Shown in pieces: positions 22,001 through 31,370 of a DNA stretch of 64,000 nt. Each line of letters opens with the position of its first letter. The stretch's first letter is position 1. A program made the position numbers and the translations under genes. Location: the NCBI GenBank assembly GCA_964016885.1, contig OZ024748.1:29392348-29456347 (forward strand), read 5' to 3'. Source of the DNA: Eledone cirrhosa. Its lineage: Eukaryota; Mollusca; Cephalopoda; Octopoda; Eledonidae. Under the pieces are notes generated by a model that was not told the DNA's origin, ran no database searches, and worked only from the letters and a program-made list of their open reading frames with translations.

Positions 22001-25000
22001 AAATATGAAATATAATTAGATTTGTGATTTAATCTATATTTAATGGAATTTTGTTATTTTCTTCAACATCATGGATCAGTGGCTATATGTGAAGGCATGG
22101 CTGTGTGGCTAAGTAATTTTCTTCAGAATCACATGGTTTAAGGTTAAGTCCCAGTGTATGGCACCTTGGGCAAATATCTTCCTCGTGTTGACCAATGCCT
22201 TCATCATCACTATATGTCCGCTTTGTCATGCTTGCATGGATTGGACAGATTCTCTTCAGTACAGCCTGTTTCCACTTGTATTCCTTTGTGAGTGAAATTT
22301 GATAGATGGAAACTGGAGAAGCCAGTCATATGGAGGTGCTTATTTTTAAATAATATATATTTTATGTAGGATGTCTTTAGTATTAGGATTAGGTGATTTC
22401 ATGGTAATTTATTTGGTTCGTAGATAACATTGGATTACTTTGAAGTCGTTTTAATTTATGTCTATGTTACAATGAGTGAAACAAGTAAAAGGATTCAAAC
22501 TTTAACAAATCTTGTGGTTTTCCTGCACTAAAATTCTTCTATAGAAATACTCAGTAAAAAATTGGCAAAGTCTTTAGGCCATTACATATAATGGCTTGAG
22601 GGACTTGTTTCAGCTCTTCAGAATGAGTTGTGGAACTTGTTCGAGGTCTCTCAGCTATGAAAACTTGTAATGTCTTGACTTAAGAGGTTATCAATTTTAT
22701 TTGCTTGTAATTTTCTTAATTTTCTATGTGCAGACTTGAAATTTTGTCAGTAGATGTTTAAATATCAATAATTTACGTTTAAATATCAATAATTTACAAT
22801 TATTTATTTTTACCTGATTTTTTTGTTTTTTGTTAAATTTGACTTTTATGGGCAGGTGAAATTAATTAACAGGGGCATTTGAAGTATCAACCAGGTGCAA
22901 ATATTGGTTTAATTTTAAATACCTTGTTTTCAGCATAATACTTGATATATAAGGATCATTAAACCTTATATCAGTGCTCCAGTAACTCCACTGTCTTGGA
23001 AATTGTTTTATACTGAACATATTTATAGTAAAAAAATGCTTGCATTTCCACAGCATCTGTCGGTCGCCATAACAAATCTTCTTTTCGATTTGAAATCTGT
23101 TGTTGGGCATATTGATTAGTCTCTTCTGCCACAACTTCGAAGAAAGTTTGTGACAAAAACAAAAAGAAATAAACCAGTGATTTAGCATCGGGAGGTAATG
23201 TGTGTTGTGGACTGGTATTTTGAATAAAATCGGGAACATATATTGGTGTGGTATTTTTCGACCACGTTGCTGTAATATTTTCAATGGCGTCCTGGAGATC
23301 TTCTTCGCTTTCACTTTCAAAATAACAATCATCGTTGGGTGAAATTTCAGAAATATACACGTCTGATTCATTTGAAGTTAAATCACTATTATCTTTTGTT
23401 TCTTGTTCATTTTGAACGTCATCAAGTGTAAAACCTTTAAAGTCAGTATCGCTACTTTCACAAACTATGTTGACACAAAAAAAAATCTGTTGTACTTTCA
23501 ACGTTAAAAAAACACAAGTTGTTTCAAGTTGTTTCACTATATTAAGTGTTAATTTTTGCAGTAAAGGCCTAATCTTGCAGTAATCTCGAATTGACGAAAT
23601 TATCATGACGGTTTTGTTTATTTTTAGAACAATATTTTAATGTGGGGGTTGTTGGATGGTTTGGGCCGGTTTGAAATAAAGGGGAAATAAATTCGGTCGG
23701 TTTTGAACACTAAAGGGTGAAGATGTTTTATGGGACTTGTTCCAGCTAATTCAACTATGAAGATTGGAAGGTCTTTACATAAAGTGGCTTATGAGGCTTG
23801 TTCCAGTACTCTCAGCCATGAGTCCAAATCTTGTCAAAGTCAATTTTCCCTCTCACCATTTTAGATTTGATAAATAAAGTAGCTGGCATGAGTCACAAGC
23901 CATGAAGTCATTACTTTACTGAGCTCAAGAGGAAGTTCATCCTGCTAACATAGATTACAGTTATGGCTTCTACAGCTGGATGGCCTCTTTATCACCAGCC
24001 ACCTTACAGAGAGTACTAAATATATTTTAGTGTCACACCAACACAATAAAAATATAGCATATTAAATAAAAATGACATCGTTATTTCAATAATGCTAACC
24101 CAAAAGTTAGAAAAAATTATACAACCAAAGAAAATAAAGGAATCAAAATCTTTAAAAATAAAAATTAACTTACGAGATGGAGTTGCGTCTGATTTGCCTT
24201 CACTTCCTAGACTTCCACCTTCACTTTTCAGAGCCTGTAATAAACAGATAAGAAAAAAAAGTACAAAACAGTTAGTGGAATCCCCATTATCACAACTATG
24301 TAGTAGACAAACCCTAAATAAGACAACACTAATAACAAAATATTAACTAATTTTCTTATATAGCCATTTAACAACCAAAATATCAAGGTTAGTGATTAAG
24401 ATGGTAAATAAATGTGGAAAATATATATTAAGAAAGTAATCATTAGGAGCATTGTTGAATTGTCACCAAAAACTAGGTCTTCACATTCGTTTTTGTCTCA
24501 TTCCAGCAATAAATGTAGTTAATTCCTGACAGATCAGCTAAAAGTTATGTTAGAAAAAAATTATTAAAAGTTACAAAACTCACTATTTTAGAACGTTCAT
24601 ATAAATTTATGTTGGAAAGTTTTAATAAAAGAAATCTTTGTTAAGTAATGGTTCAAATATTAGCTTAATAAAAAGTTATTTTACTAAATATGTCAAATTT
24701 TTTTTATAATTTTCAAAATTAACAGAACCACATTGGCAGTGTATCCCACTAGTAATATGGTAAAGGATACTTCAGTTTATTACAAAAATAAATGGACAAT
24801 TAAAGAACATTATAAATTATATACAGAAATAACATTACAAATTGCTGACAATTCTTTCAGAAATAAAATCAAACAAATATAAACACATATAACAAATACA
24901 ATACACAAAAACATTTTTAAAAAAGGGGAGGGCAATTCACCACTAATTGTGACTATCGGCCACACATCCCATCAGGCAAGCCAATACACTCTCAACATTG

Positions 25001-28000
25001 TCACGAGTGATGGCGAGGCTAAGGCAATGAAACAACCAGGTACCCTCATGGGCATTGCCTGACACTAGCGATGACAAGAACTTTGCTGTCAGCGGCCCAA
25101 CTCCATCAAACATCTCGAACGCTGCAGACTGGAAAAAATAATTACTGGATAAATCCAGGTATTTCCAAATTTTATTCCATTTGGATACGGAAGCAGTGAC
25201 ACCCACATTTACTGCGGTGTCCATGTGGGCAAGACCAAAAGAGTCACTGACTGTGGCGTCCCACATGAGACACCTACCTCTTACCCAGGCACAAAGGGTA
25301 AAGCTGTCTGGTCTCTACCCACCACTTCTGGATAATCCAACCAGCTTCAGAACCGAAGGAATATTTACCCGATCCTGGGCCCGTTTGATGATCGGGTTTA
25401 ACTAAGTGTGTCAGGTGAAACGACCAGCATTTAGGCGGCAGGGCAAACCATATAAACCAGTGGAGTTGAGGGACCTACCACAGTAACATCTCAGAGCCCC
25501 ACAAACGTTGGCTCCCGTTCAAAGTGTAATGGAGATGTGGAGCTTGTCCTTACTGAGAAGGCCATCAATCCAGTCCTCCGAGAACTTTATGCTTGCAGAA
25601 AGTAAACGGCACCTGTAGTAAAGCTTCATCCATCTCCCTGTTGGAACTAGTCCAAGTTGGAAAGGAGAGGTTGTCACCCATTAAAGAGGAGAAAGCATGG
25701 ATGGAGGAAAGAAAACAAGGTAGAGACAAAGATGTGCATTTGTACAGACTGAGACCACCATACCATTTGGACAAGGCAGTTTGATCTCAGGAGATAATCA
25801 GACATTGACCAAACCCTCAAGCTCACTGAATGAGATTGTCAAAGCATTGGAGAGATAACAAGAATTTGTAAAAGGGACTAACTCAGAGAAAAAACTTAAG
25901 GATTGACAAATAATTCCGAAGTATAAAAAAACCTTGGCTCAATGACTTCAGGGTTTTTAAAAAGTTGCTTAAGGTTAGCCAACGTAGATGGAATAAAAAG
26001 ATAGACTCAAAGGCTTGGTCAGTAATTGGGGCTCCAAAGAAGCAGCACGCTGAAGGGGAAGGATTGCAGTCTACTGATGTGAAACTGGGTGGTCGAGGAG
26101 CCAGAGCTCGCATTTGGAACTGTTGACATGGAGGCCCCTATAACCCAGCTCCTCATTCATCGTCTTCAGTCTGGAGGGCTCTAGTAAAGCTGCAGAACCC
26201 TCTACTTTACTGAACAGAGGATGACTTCCAGACTGATGGAATTGAAGGCATTCCTGAGATCTAGCTTGAGGATAACCTTAGGTGTTTCAGAAAGCAAGTT
26301 GGTAAATGCTCTGGTGGCATGAGGGCAGCCTCACAACCCAGCTTGGTACCCACCCCTGGCTGAATAGGAAAAAATTTGGCTGACAGGCTGTCTGAAATCA
26401 AAGTTAGACAGACTTTCAGTGAACCATTGCAGAGTGCACCCAACTGCCATGGGGTGGCGGTCACTGTTGGGCTTTGTGAGACCAAACAGTTTAGCCCTAA
26501 AGAACAAGGGGTGAATTCTTGGACGAGAACAGGTTGACAAAATTGGTGAGGTTCTCCAAGAGCTCAAGGTCGGCAGATCCACAGCAAAGGATATAATCAC
26601 CTTCCTAACTATAGTTGGGGTGAAGACAGGTTGCATATAACCTGGTGGATCAAGCCAGTGTAAGTGGTCATCAGGAAGGGCTAGAGGGTGTTTCACTCTC
26701 AGTCGGTTGAGTAAATCTGTAGTGCACTGGGCAAGGGATGACAGAGGGGAGAGGAGGCAAACAACCCCTTTGATGTCAAATTCATTGAATTTGACATTGA
26801 CGATCTTTAAGTTAAATAATCAACCATTGATTGGAACTAGGATAATTACCGACATGAGATGAACAGTAGTTGAGGTTGAATCAAACTGCTATTTTAGGGA
26901 AGATGTGAGGGATCTGGATTTTGCATAGGACACAAATGACTAAGAGGAACAAGAATAGTTCTTGCCAATCCAAGATGTTGTTGGATAGGCAAATGTTCTT
27001 CAACAGTTTGGAGAGAACAAAGGTGAAACTGGTCCGAGCTCCCTTTGGGATCCTGTTGATGAGTTTTAACTGAGACAAGTCCCGGAGGGCAGCAGCAAAA
27101 TCCTCAACAGAGATCTAAACGTCAGAATTAGGTTCTGACCTACAAAGGGAAGTGGAGCTGAAGTGACATTGGTTACACATCCAGTTTGAGAAACTTTCAG
27201 TTTGAACCTTAGTAATGCCAACAGGAGTGACATGTGATTGTCTTGACTGGTTTGGGAGCAGAGAGCACAGATTGGAGGTGAATTGGCAGCCTCAGAAGAG
27301 AAGACGTGGGGGTAGGTTAACGATAGAGATAGAGAGGGGAACCGGGTGATCAACATTAGCTCTGACAATGGTTGGGGAGGGGGAGAAGAAGTTGGAGGCA
27401 AGCTAGCTGTTGCAGGAGTGGTGGGGAGGATGAGAGAATGAATAGAATTAATTTCGGCTGAATCTGACGATTGGGGGCGGGGTGGGGTGCAAGTCAGCTC
27501 CCTTTGAATGAGGAGGGGGGGTGTTGTTGAACGGAGGGACGAAGGCTGATAAGATGTGATGAAGACCTTTAATCATACGGGTCGCCTGGTCACTCGGCGC
27601 ATGATGTTAAAATAATTTAAATTTAAATCTAAATAGTGTTTTTTAATCCAACCATCAGTATTATACCTAGTTGGATTGGCATTTAAAAGTGGTGCATGGA
27701 CCGCACGTGGAAGTAGGGAGCGAGCTAAAGCAGAGAAATGAAATCTGTGTTTGTGGGGGAAGTGTGTGTGTGTGTAAACATCTAAAACAATGAATTCAAT
27801 AAGTGCAAAAATAGAGTACTAATATACTAAAGAGTTGAAGAGAGGAAGCTGAAATCTGAAAAAGGAATTTGGAGATGGACCGGAGCGAGTGTGTGAAATG
27901 TTGAGATGGATGTTGTGTGTGTGTAAATATTAGAAACATTCGAGAAAGGTACAAAAATAGAGCCGTAAAATGTTAAAAAGAGGGAGCTGAAACTGAAGAA

Positions 28001-29654
28001 AGAATCTTAAGATGTACCAAAAGGAAAAAAAAAAACAATGCATTCACAGACCACGTTCTTTTCGGAACTCGCCCCCGTTCAGTTCAGAATTGGCATTAAA
28101 CTGGGGCTTGAAGGAGCCGTCCAAAAAGTCCTTTCTTAATCTAAGATGGTATAATGTGACATGAAAGAAATTTGGCTGCTATTTCTAACAGGTCAAACGA
28201 CCACATAGAGGTTTTCGCTCCTTCGCTCGAAGCAAACATATTTGTTAGTGTTATTGGTTTTAACCAAAATTTTCTTGTTGAAATTAATAATTTTTATTGG
28301 ATATGTGTGATTCTAGAGAAGAAAAGGTTCCAACAGCGTTACCATTTAAATCAAAAAGTTCAGCACTACACATTAGTCTTTTGTGTTGGGTCAATCAAGA
28401 AACCAACTGAAGATCACACTAACATCAAACGAATTCGATGCAAACGGGTTGAAAAAAAAAGTTCCCCAAAACGGGGAGAAACGAGGCAAACAAGAAAAGA
28501 CATCTCCCACCCACACAAAGTGGGTGGGAGATCTCCCCGTCGGACGAGGAGAGTTGACAAGTCTGAATATAGAAGACACTTTAAAAATGAGACAGAACAC
28601 TTTGTATAATGATTATTTCAATGATTCTTTTCTCCCTTTTCCTTTCTTTAACTTTATTAGAATCTTTTTTTACCACTTTGATCGTTTGCTGGCCTTGTGT
28701 GCCAAAAGTAGAAACTATTAATTATATCTATAAGGTTTCGTGTGAAACACCACTATAATACAATCTCCCTCGTTGGTCTCATTTTTTTTTCTTGGTGGGT
28801 AGCAACATGTGGTTGTGTGTGTGTGTTGCTGCTGAGAAGAAACACGTGCACACAAAAATTACTAAAACTGCACTCCACCCCACAAATATTTTGTGAAATC
28901 TGAACAGACTAAACGTTTATAGCACGTTTCATCAAGGGAGAGTGGGTGGGTAGGTAGATATGTAGAGGAGAGATAAAAATTGATGTATGTATATATAATT
29001 CTGTGCTCATCTCTATATTAGAGAAATAGGTAGCTAGAGGGTAAATAGACTGATTTCGGAGGTACAATTATTTAGGCAAGTCACACGATGTTGGGTTGTG
29101 TGCTAAAACTGAAATATTTGCATTGTGGTAGTCACCATTATTTTTTTTTATAGTATTATAGTAACATTATGTATTTAGTATTAAGCAGCTTTTGTCACGG
29201 TGCATCTTACAATCAAGAGACTAATACTATTATTTTCCATTAAATTGCTGCACGCAGTGAAATAAGTGATAATAACCAGGATTTTGAAATTTCGGAAAAT
29301 ATTACATATTCATAAAATAAATCAAATGACATGCATAACGGTTTGTATTTAAAATGGCTACCGTGACTCTTCCACAATAAAATCATATAATTTTCTTTGA
29401 ATCTTCGTATGTTTTGAAAATTCCACTAATCGAGATAACATTATATATTATATTACATATATAACCAATACGTAGACATCACCAAAGTCTATCATATTTA
29501 TATACGTATATCCTACCTTTTCTAGTCGTTCCAACAACACGGCTTTCACTCCAGTCTTGTCTAGTCCTCGTTTTTCCAGTTCGCTGCGAAGATCCACAAC
29601 CCTTAAATCTATTAACTTGTCGCTGGAGATCTCACCACTAACATTGGCCATCAT
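12974..29654 (-). CDS. SAFB: SAFB/SLTM-like gene A, 5' part (exons 1-7), 3' part not found
   Basis: I join exons 29654-29517, 24234-24174, 21962-21937, 20401-20347, 20178-20147, 17039-16836 and 13007-12974. All have GT donors and AG acceptors and stay in one frame for 183 codons plus one base. Exon 1 encodes a SAP domain (residues about 13-46: LIDLRVVDLRSELEKRGL, then GVKAVLLERLEK). In SAFB and SLTM this binds AT-rich scaffold DNA in the nucleus, upstream of an RRM that acts in transcription and splicing control. The rest here is acidic and low-complexity, as in that family. Two in-frame Met codons open the ORF; the second (29651) has the better context (A at -3, G at +4). The next exon, acidic and 583 bp in gene B, is not seen down to position 1, so the gene either has a very long intron or is truncated. 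Family call is strong; SAFB versus SLTM is not resolved. Confidence 0.8.
13124..13583 (+). mobile_element. Helitron-like non-autonomous element (candidate)
   Basis: It begins TCCATATATATAAAGTTGTA after an A and ends GCAATTCGGCTAG before a T: a TC start, CTAG end and insertion between A and T. Internal features typical of invertebrate Helitrons are GTTTGTTCACAAACTAC near the 5' end, a CCCCGGGGGCACAAACCCCC stretch, and AACGAAGCAAGGCGCAGG just before the end. It is non-coding. The 3' hairpin is weak, so the call is tentative. Confidence 0.55.
13904..13916 (+). repeat. Left target-site duplication of LINE
   Basis: AACATTCCATAAT, repeated exactly at 16694-16706. The paralogous intron of gene B has a single copy (about 56698-56710). 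Confidence 0.9.
13917..16693 (+). mobile_element. APE-type LINE retrotransposon, decayed, with 13 bp target duplications
   Basis: From the 5' end it encodes an endonuclease/exonuclease/phosphatase domain (about 14020-14700: [42 protein letters not shown], then AELSTNHHLIIC). A decayed reverse transcriptase follows (about 15340-16060: [47 protein letters not shown]), then the C-terminal segment to about 16690 (TYVNETWVMAERI). It has many stops and frameshifts. The exact empty site in the paralogous intron of gene B proves the boundaries and shows insertion after the gene duplication, or absence from the other copy. Confidence 0.9.
16694..16706 (+). repeat. Right target-site duplication of LINE
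   Basis: Exact repeat of 13904-13916. Confidence 0.9.
16836..17039 (-). CDS. SAFB: Gene A exon 6
   Basis: 204 bp, 68 codons ([18 protein letters not shown] ... TNTVLQ). Nearly identical to 56902-57093 except for a 4-codon difference near TSLD and scattered substitutions. Confidence 0.85.
18676..19020 (-). mobile_element. tRNA-derived SINE (type 2) with LINE-like tail, full head
   Basis: The minus strand begins GAGGCACTTGGCTTAGTGG with A- and B-box-like segments, the same body as 3085-3446, and a tail matching the ATG-tailed LINE 3' UTR (GTTGGTGTAAGGAAGGGCAT ... CGGACGTAAAATG). Confidence 0.78.
19022..19095 (+). mobile_element. SINE (type 2) head, head-to-head with the preceding copy
   Basis: TGTGGCTTAGTGGTTAGAGC ... 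GAGTTCAATTCTCAGACCGG is the plus-strand tRNA-like head alone, inverted against 18940-19020. It could form a hairpin with that copy. Confidence 0.75.
19190..19255 (-). mobile_element. Small PHD-LINE fragment
   Basis: TTTTGGAACATCCACCTCCA and GTCACCCAGGTAACAGAAAC match the minus-strand stretch encoding YLGDxISxGGGCSE in other copies. Confidence 0.55.
19472..19652 (-). mobile_element. tRNA-derived SINE (type 1)
   Basis: Same element as 2213-2394, including TTGGCAGTATCGGTAGAGGG and B-box GAGTTCAAATCCC. ATTAATTAAT flanks both sides (19462-19471 and 19653-19662). Confidence 0.82.
19755..20055. repeat. Tandem repeat, about 40 bp unit
   Basis: About seven to eight imperfect units built on CATAAAACCAGAGTCAGTC and TTGGGTTGGTAT lie in the gene A intron next to exon 5. 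A trace of the unit end (GGATTGGTATCAAAAGGATT) is at about 56520 in gene B. Confidence 0.8.
20147..20178 (-). CDS. SAFB: Gene A exon 5
   Basis: 32 bp, NELTTDNMDE, donor GTTGGT. Paralogous to 57665-57702, which is 6 bp longer. Confidence 0.75.
20347..20401 (-). CDS. SAFB: Gene A exon 4
   Basis: 55 bp, ALCEEKLMEESQPVEDDL, donor GTAAGT. Paralogous to 60772-60826, with equal length and phase. Confidence 0.8.
20480..20625. repeat. Short tandem repeat, about 32 bp unit
   Basis: About four units of AATTGACACACTAATTGTCAACC, imperfect, in the gene A intron. Confidence 0.7.
20646..21570 (-). mobile_element. PHD-LINE 3' portion
   Basis: The minus strand encodes the C-terminal part (21393-20944, 149 residues: [48 protein letters not shown]), then the 3' UTR ending at TTTTACGTCCG and an ATC/ATT repeat at 20646-20658. 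Upstream remnants run to about 21570. A 14-base G run lies at about 20913-20926. It sits in the gene A intron between exons 3 and 4. Confidence 0.82.
21690..21795 (+). mobile_element. SINE fragment (type 3)
   Basis: GATACCTTGGGCAGGTGTCT, TTCAGGTTGACCAATG and GAGTGAAATTTGGCAGAAG match the body of a cephalopod tRNA-type SINE also seen at 22093-22340. Confidence 0.6.
21937..21962 (-). CDS. SAFB: Gene A exon 3 (microexon)
   Basis: 26 bp between TTTCAG and GTGAGT, reading LAALAKIE after the split codon. Together with exon 2 it restores phase 0. Confidence 0.7.
22093..22340 (+). mobile_element. SINE (type 3), split by a LINE-3'-like segment
   Basis: The head GGCATGGCTGTGTGGCTAAG with GGTTTAAGGTTAAGTCCCAG is followed by GGCACCTTGGGCAAATATCT. 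About 22200-22285 (ATCATCACTATATGTCCGC) is LINE-3'-like. The SINE resumes at TGTGAGTGAAATTTGATAGA. I recognise this SINE type from octopus and squid sequences. Confidence 0.65.
22683..23717 (-). mobile_element. Non-autonomous piggyBac derivative, longest open N-terminal region
   Basis: Minus orientation. The 5' end at 23717 reads CCCTTTAGTGTTCAAAACCG, and the adjoining TTAA is degraded. An open frame at 23606-22971 (211 residues) encodes the acidic piggyBac transposase N-terminus (SSDTDFKGFTLDDVQNEQET, then VVAEETNQYAQQQISNR). It then crosses the same internal-deletion junction as 11657-12626 at about 22860 into the 3' UTR, which breaks off near 22683. Confidence 0.85.
23718..24173. other. 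Gene A intron 2 remainder
   Basis: AT-rich. About 23940-24020 carries a LINE-3'-like trace (CTACAGCTGGATGGCCTC). Nothing else is supported. Confidence 0.4.
24174..24234 (-). CDS. SAFB: Gene A exon 2
   Basis: 61 bp between TTACAG and GTAAGT, reading ALKSEGGSLGSEGKSDATPS. The phase joins exons 1 and 3. Confidence 0.75.
24235..24944. other. Gene A intron 1, AT-rich part
   Basis: AT-rich sequence without repeats or coding signal that I can recognise. Confidence 0.4.
24945..27600 (-). mobile_element. Decayed non-LTR retroelement, RT and C-terminal domain
   Basis: Read from about 27600 down, minus-strand pieces match a LINE type found in marine invertebrates. LSAKFFPIQPGVGTKLGCEA lies at about 26390-26330. 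An in-frame stretch at about 26290-26240 (VILKLDLRNAFNS) is the first RT motif. At 25400-24945 a C-terminal segment reads IPSVLKLVGLSRSGG, RPDSFTLCAW and LMWDATVSDSFG, with an RPD...WDxT pattern that may be an endonuclease-like domain. Frequent stops mark a fossil. It lies inside intron 1 of gene A. The clade is not identified. Confidence 0.65.
27601..28685. other. Intronic sequence with GTGT tracts and one hairpin
   Basis: Repeated GTGTGTGT-containing segments lie at 27764-27776 and 27914-27924. A perfect 13 bp hairpin lies at 28502-28532. The open frame at 28172-28609 is not recognisable as a gene. Confidence 0.4.
28502..28532. repeat. Perfect 13 bp stem, 5 nt loop hairpin
   Basis: ATCTCCCACCCAC, loop ACAAA, GTGGGTGGGAGAT. 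Function unknown. Confidence 0.8.
28686..28724 (+). mobile_element. SINE (type 1) 3'-end fragment
   Basis: GCTGGCCTTGTGTGCCAAAA followed by GTAGAAACTATTAATT matches the 3' end of the type 1 SINE. Confidence 0.5.
28725..29516. other. Gene A intron 1, proximal part
   Basis: AT-rich intronic DNA next to exon 1. No repeat or gene recognised. Confidence 0.4.
29517..29654 (-). CDS. SAFB: Gene A exon 1: start codon and SAP domain
   Basis: 46 codons, phase 0. It contains the SAP helix-linker-helix (LRVVDLRSELEKRGLDKTG). Donor GTAGGA follows GAAAAG. No counterpart is visible for gene B in this window. Confidence 0.85.
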
Positions 29655-29889
29655 TTAGTATGGATATATGTGTATAAAATTTGAAAGATTTAAGAGCTCA
29701 CTCGGGTGGATAATATCACTGTTAAGAAAAGGCTTTGAAAATGTAATTAATACAAATTAGTTACACGCAAACTGAGTTAACTCCCTTTTACCTATGATAA
29801 AGTAGAGCCTGCTTTCTCTATTGTTGCCACTAGATGGCACAAGTATGAACTTACAACGACCATGACCTTCACCTCCGTAATAGTCTCCA

Positions 29890-29965
29890 CCTCTAACTTT
29901 GCCTTTCATCCTTACGGGGTCGATTAAATAAAGGACCAGTAATGTACTGCGATAACACCGGGTAA
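29890..29965 (+). mobile_element. SINE (type 1) internal fragment
   Basis: CTTTGCCTTTCATCCTTACG then GGGTCGATTAAATAAA is the middle of the type 1 SINE, upstream of gene A exon 1. Confidence 0.6.
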
Positions 29966-30289
29966 CAAAAAAAAAATGTTTTCTCTGTTCCTGGCTTGTA
30001 ATCACTTTTTTTGTGTTGTTTAGGTCCCAAATAAATAAAAAAAAGTGCTATTAAACAGTTAAAAGTTTGGGTTTGTAAAATTTCTAAGCTATTCACTAGA
30101 ATTATTTGTATGCTGGATTTTACGTTGTATGTAAGTTTAATTTGATTATGTTAAATGATTTTTTTATATATGTTTCAGGTTAAATTAAAATTATAAAATA
30201 AAGAGTAATACCTAAAGAAAATTATAAAAGTGCAATAAAGTATAAAATTGTTAAAAAGTGGATTAAAGAGATTTATTGATCCTGGATTT

Positions 30290-31370
30290 TCGCACCCTGA
30301 ATAAAGGGTAAGTTGTGTTTTAAGCATTCGTCTCCAGGATGAAGCAGTGGAACTTGGTCAAGGAGGAAGTGCAGGTGACAAGTCAGAGAAGTCGACACAC
30401 AAACCTTTCTCAGGCTTTTACACTCTTAGGGATGGCCTCTGCTTCTGCCATGACGTGCCTGGACTGTTTGACGTTATTGGGGTGCCGTTTGTGCCCAAGG
30501 AGTGGCGGCTATTTATAGACAACTCCACCACAAGTTTGAAGGCTGTCCTCCTCCACAATGGAAACAAGTTCCCGACACTGCCCCTAGCTCATTCAGTCTG
30601 CCTGCAGGAAGATTACTAGTGTGAAAGTCCTCTTGGAAGCTCTGCAATACAACCAGTACAATTGGGAAATCATTGGAGACTTCAAGATGGTGGCTTTCCT
30701 GCTTGGACTCCAAGGAGGTTTTATCAAATTCCAATACTTCCTCTGCCTTTGGGACAGCAGAGCCACCTCTGACCACTACAAAAAGAACTGGGAGCAGCAA
30801 ACAGAATTTGTAGTTGGTATCCGGAACATCATGTGGGAGTCACTGGTTGATCCCAGGATTGTGCTCATGCCGTCACTGCACATTAAGTTGGGGTTGATGA
30901 AGCAGTTTGTGAAGGCTCTCAACTAAGAATCAGCCGCTTTTAAATACCTTCTTGAGTATCTGAGGCCAAAATCAAAGGTGGAATTTTTGTTGGACCTCAG
31001 ATAAAGAAGGTGTTTGAGTCTACCAGGATTGAGAGAACAGCATGGAACTGTTTCAAGGCAGTTAAGGGCTTCCTGGGCAACTACAGAGCTGAAAACTATC
31101 AGCAACTGGTGCAGGATCTGATAAAGGCTTTTGGCGCCATGGGATGCAGGATGTCGCTTAAACTCCATATGCTGGACGCTCACCTGAAAAAATTCAAGGA
31201 CAATGGACGCAAACTCAGAAAAACAAGGCGAATGATTCCACCAAGATGTGAAAGAGATAGAGCGGAGGTACCAGGGCCACTACAATGAAAAAATGATGGG
31301 GACTATATCTGGGGGCTACTGCGGGAATGCGACCTGGACTACAACAGGAAATCCAGTCATTTCTGACGTG
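30290..31370 (+). pseudogene. Decayed ORF of an unnamed, probably DDE-type transposase
   Basis: Three plus-strand frames join as one ancestral protein: 30347-30619 (GKxLCFCHDVPGLF-like), 30621-30926 (EIIGDFKMVAFLLGLQGGF, CLWDSRATSDHY, LHIKLGLMKQFVKAL), then from about 30926 to 31370 (ESAAFKYLLEYL, GFLGNYRAENYQQLVQDLI, GCRMSLKLHMLDAHL, and FHQDVKEIERRYQGHYNEK). I recall similar sequences scattered in invertebrate genomes but cannot name the family. The GDFK Asp and the later FHQD block would suit a transposase core; that is inference. Stops at 30620 and 30927 and later frameshifts make it non-functional. Confidence 0.6.

Noticed and set aside
24945..25266. Host exon of gene A in intron 1
   Set aside because: The sequence matches the C-terminal region of a LINE type, with further RT remnants upstream on the same strand.
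28172..28609. A 145-residue plus-strand ORF as a gene
   Set aside because: No recognisable domain, overlapping open frames on both strands and a hairpin repeat within it.
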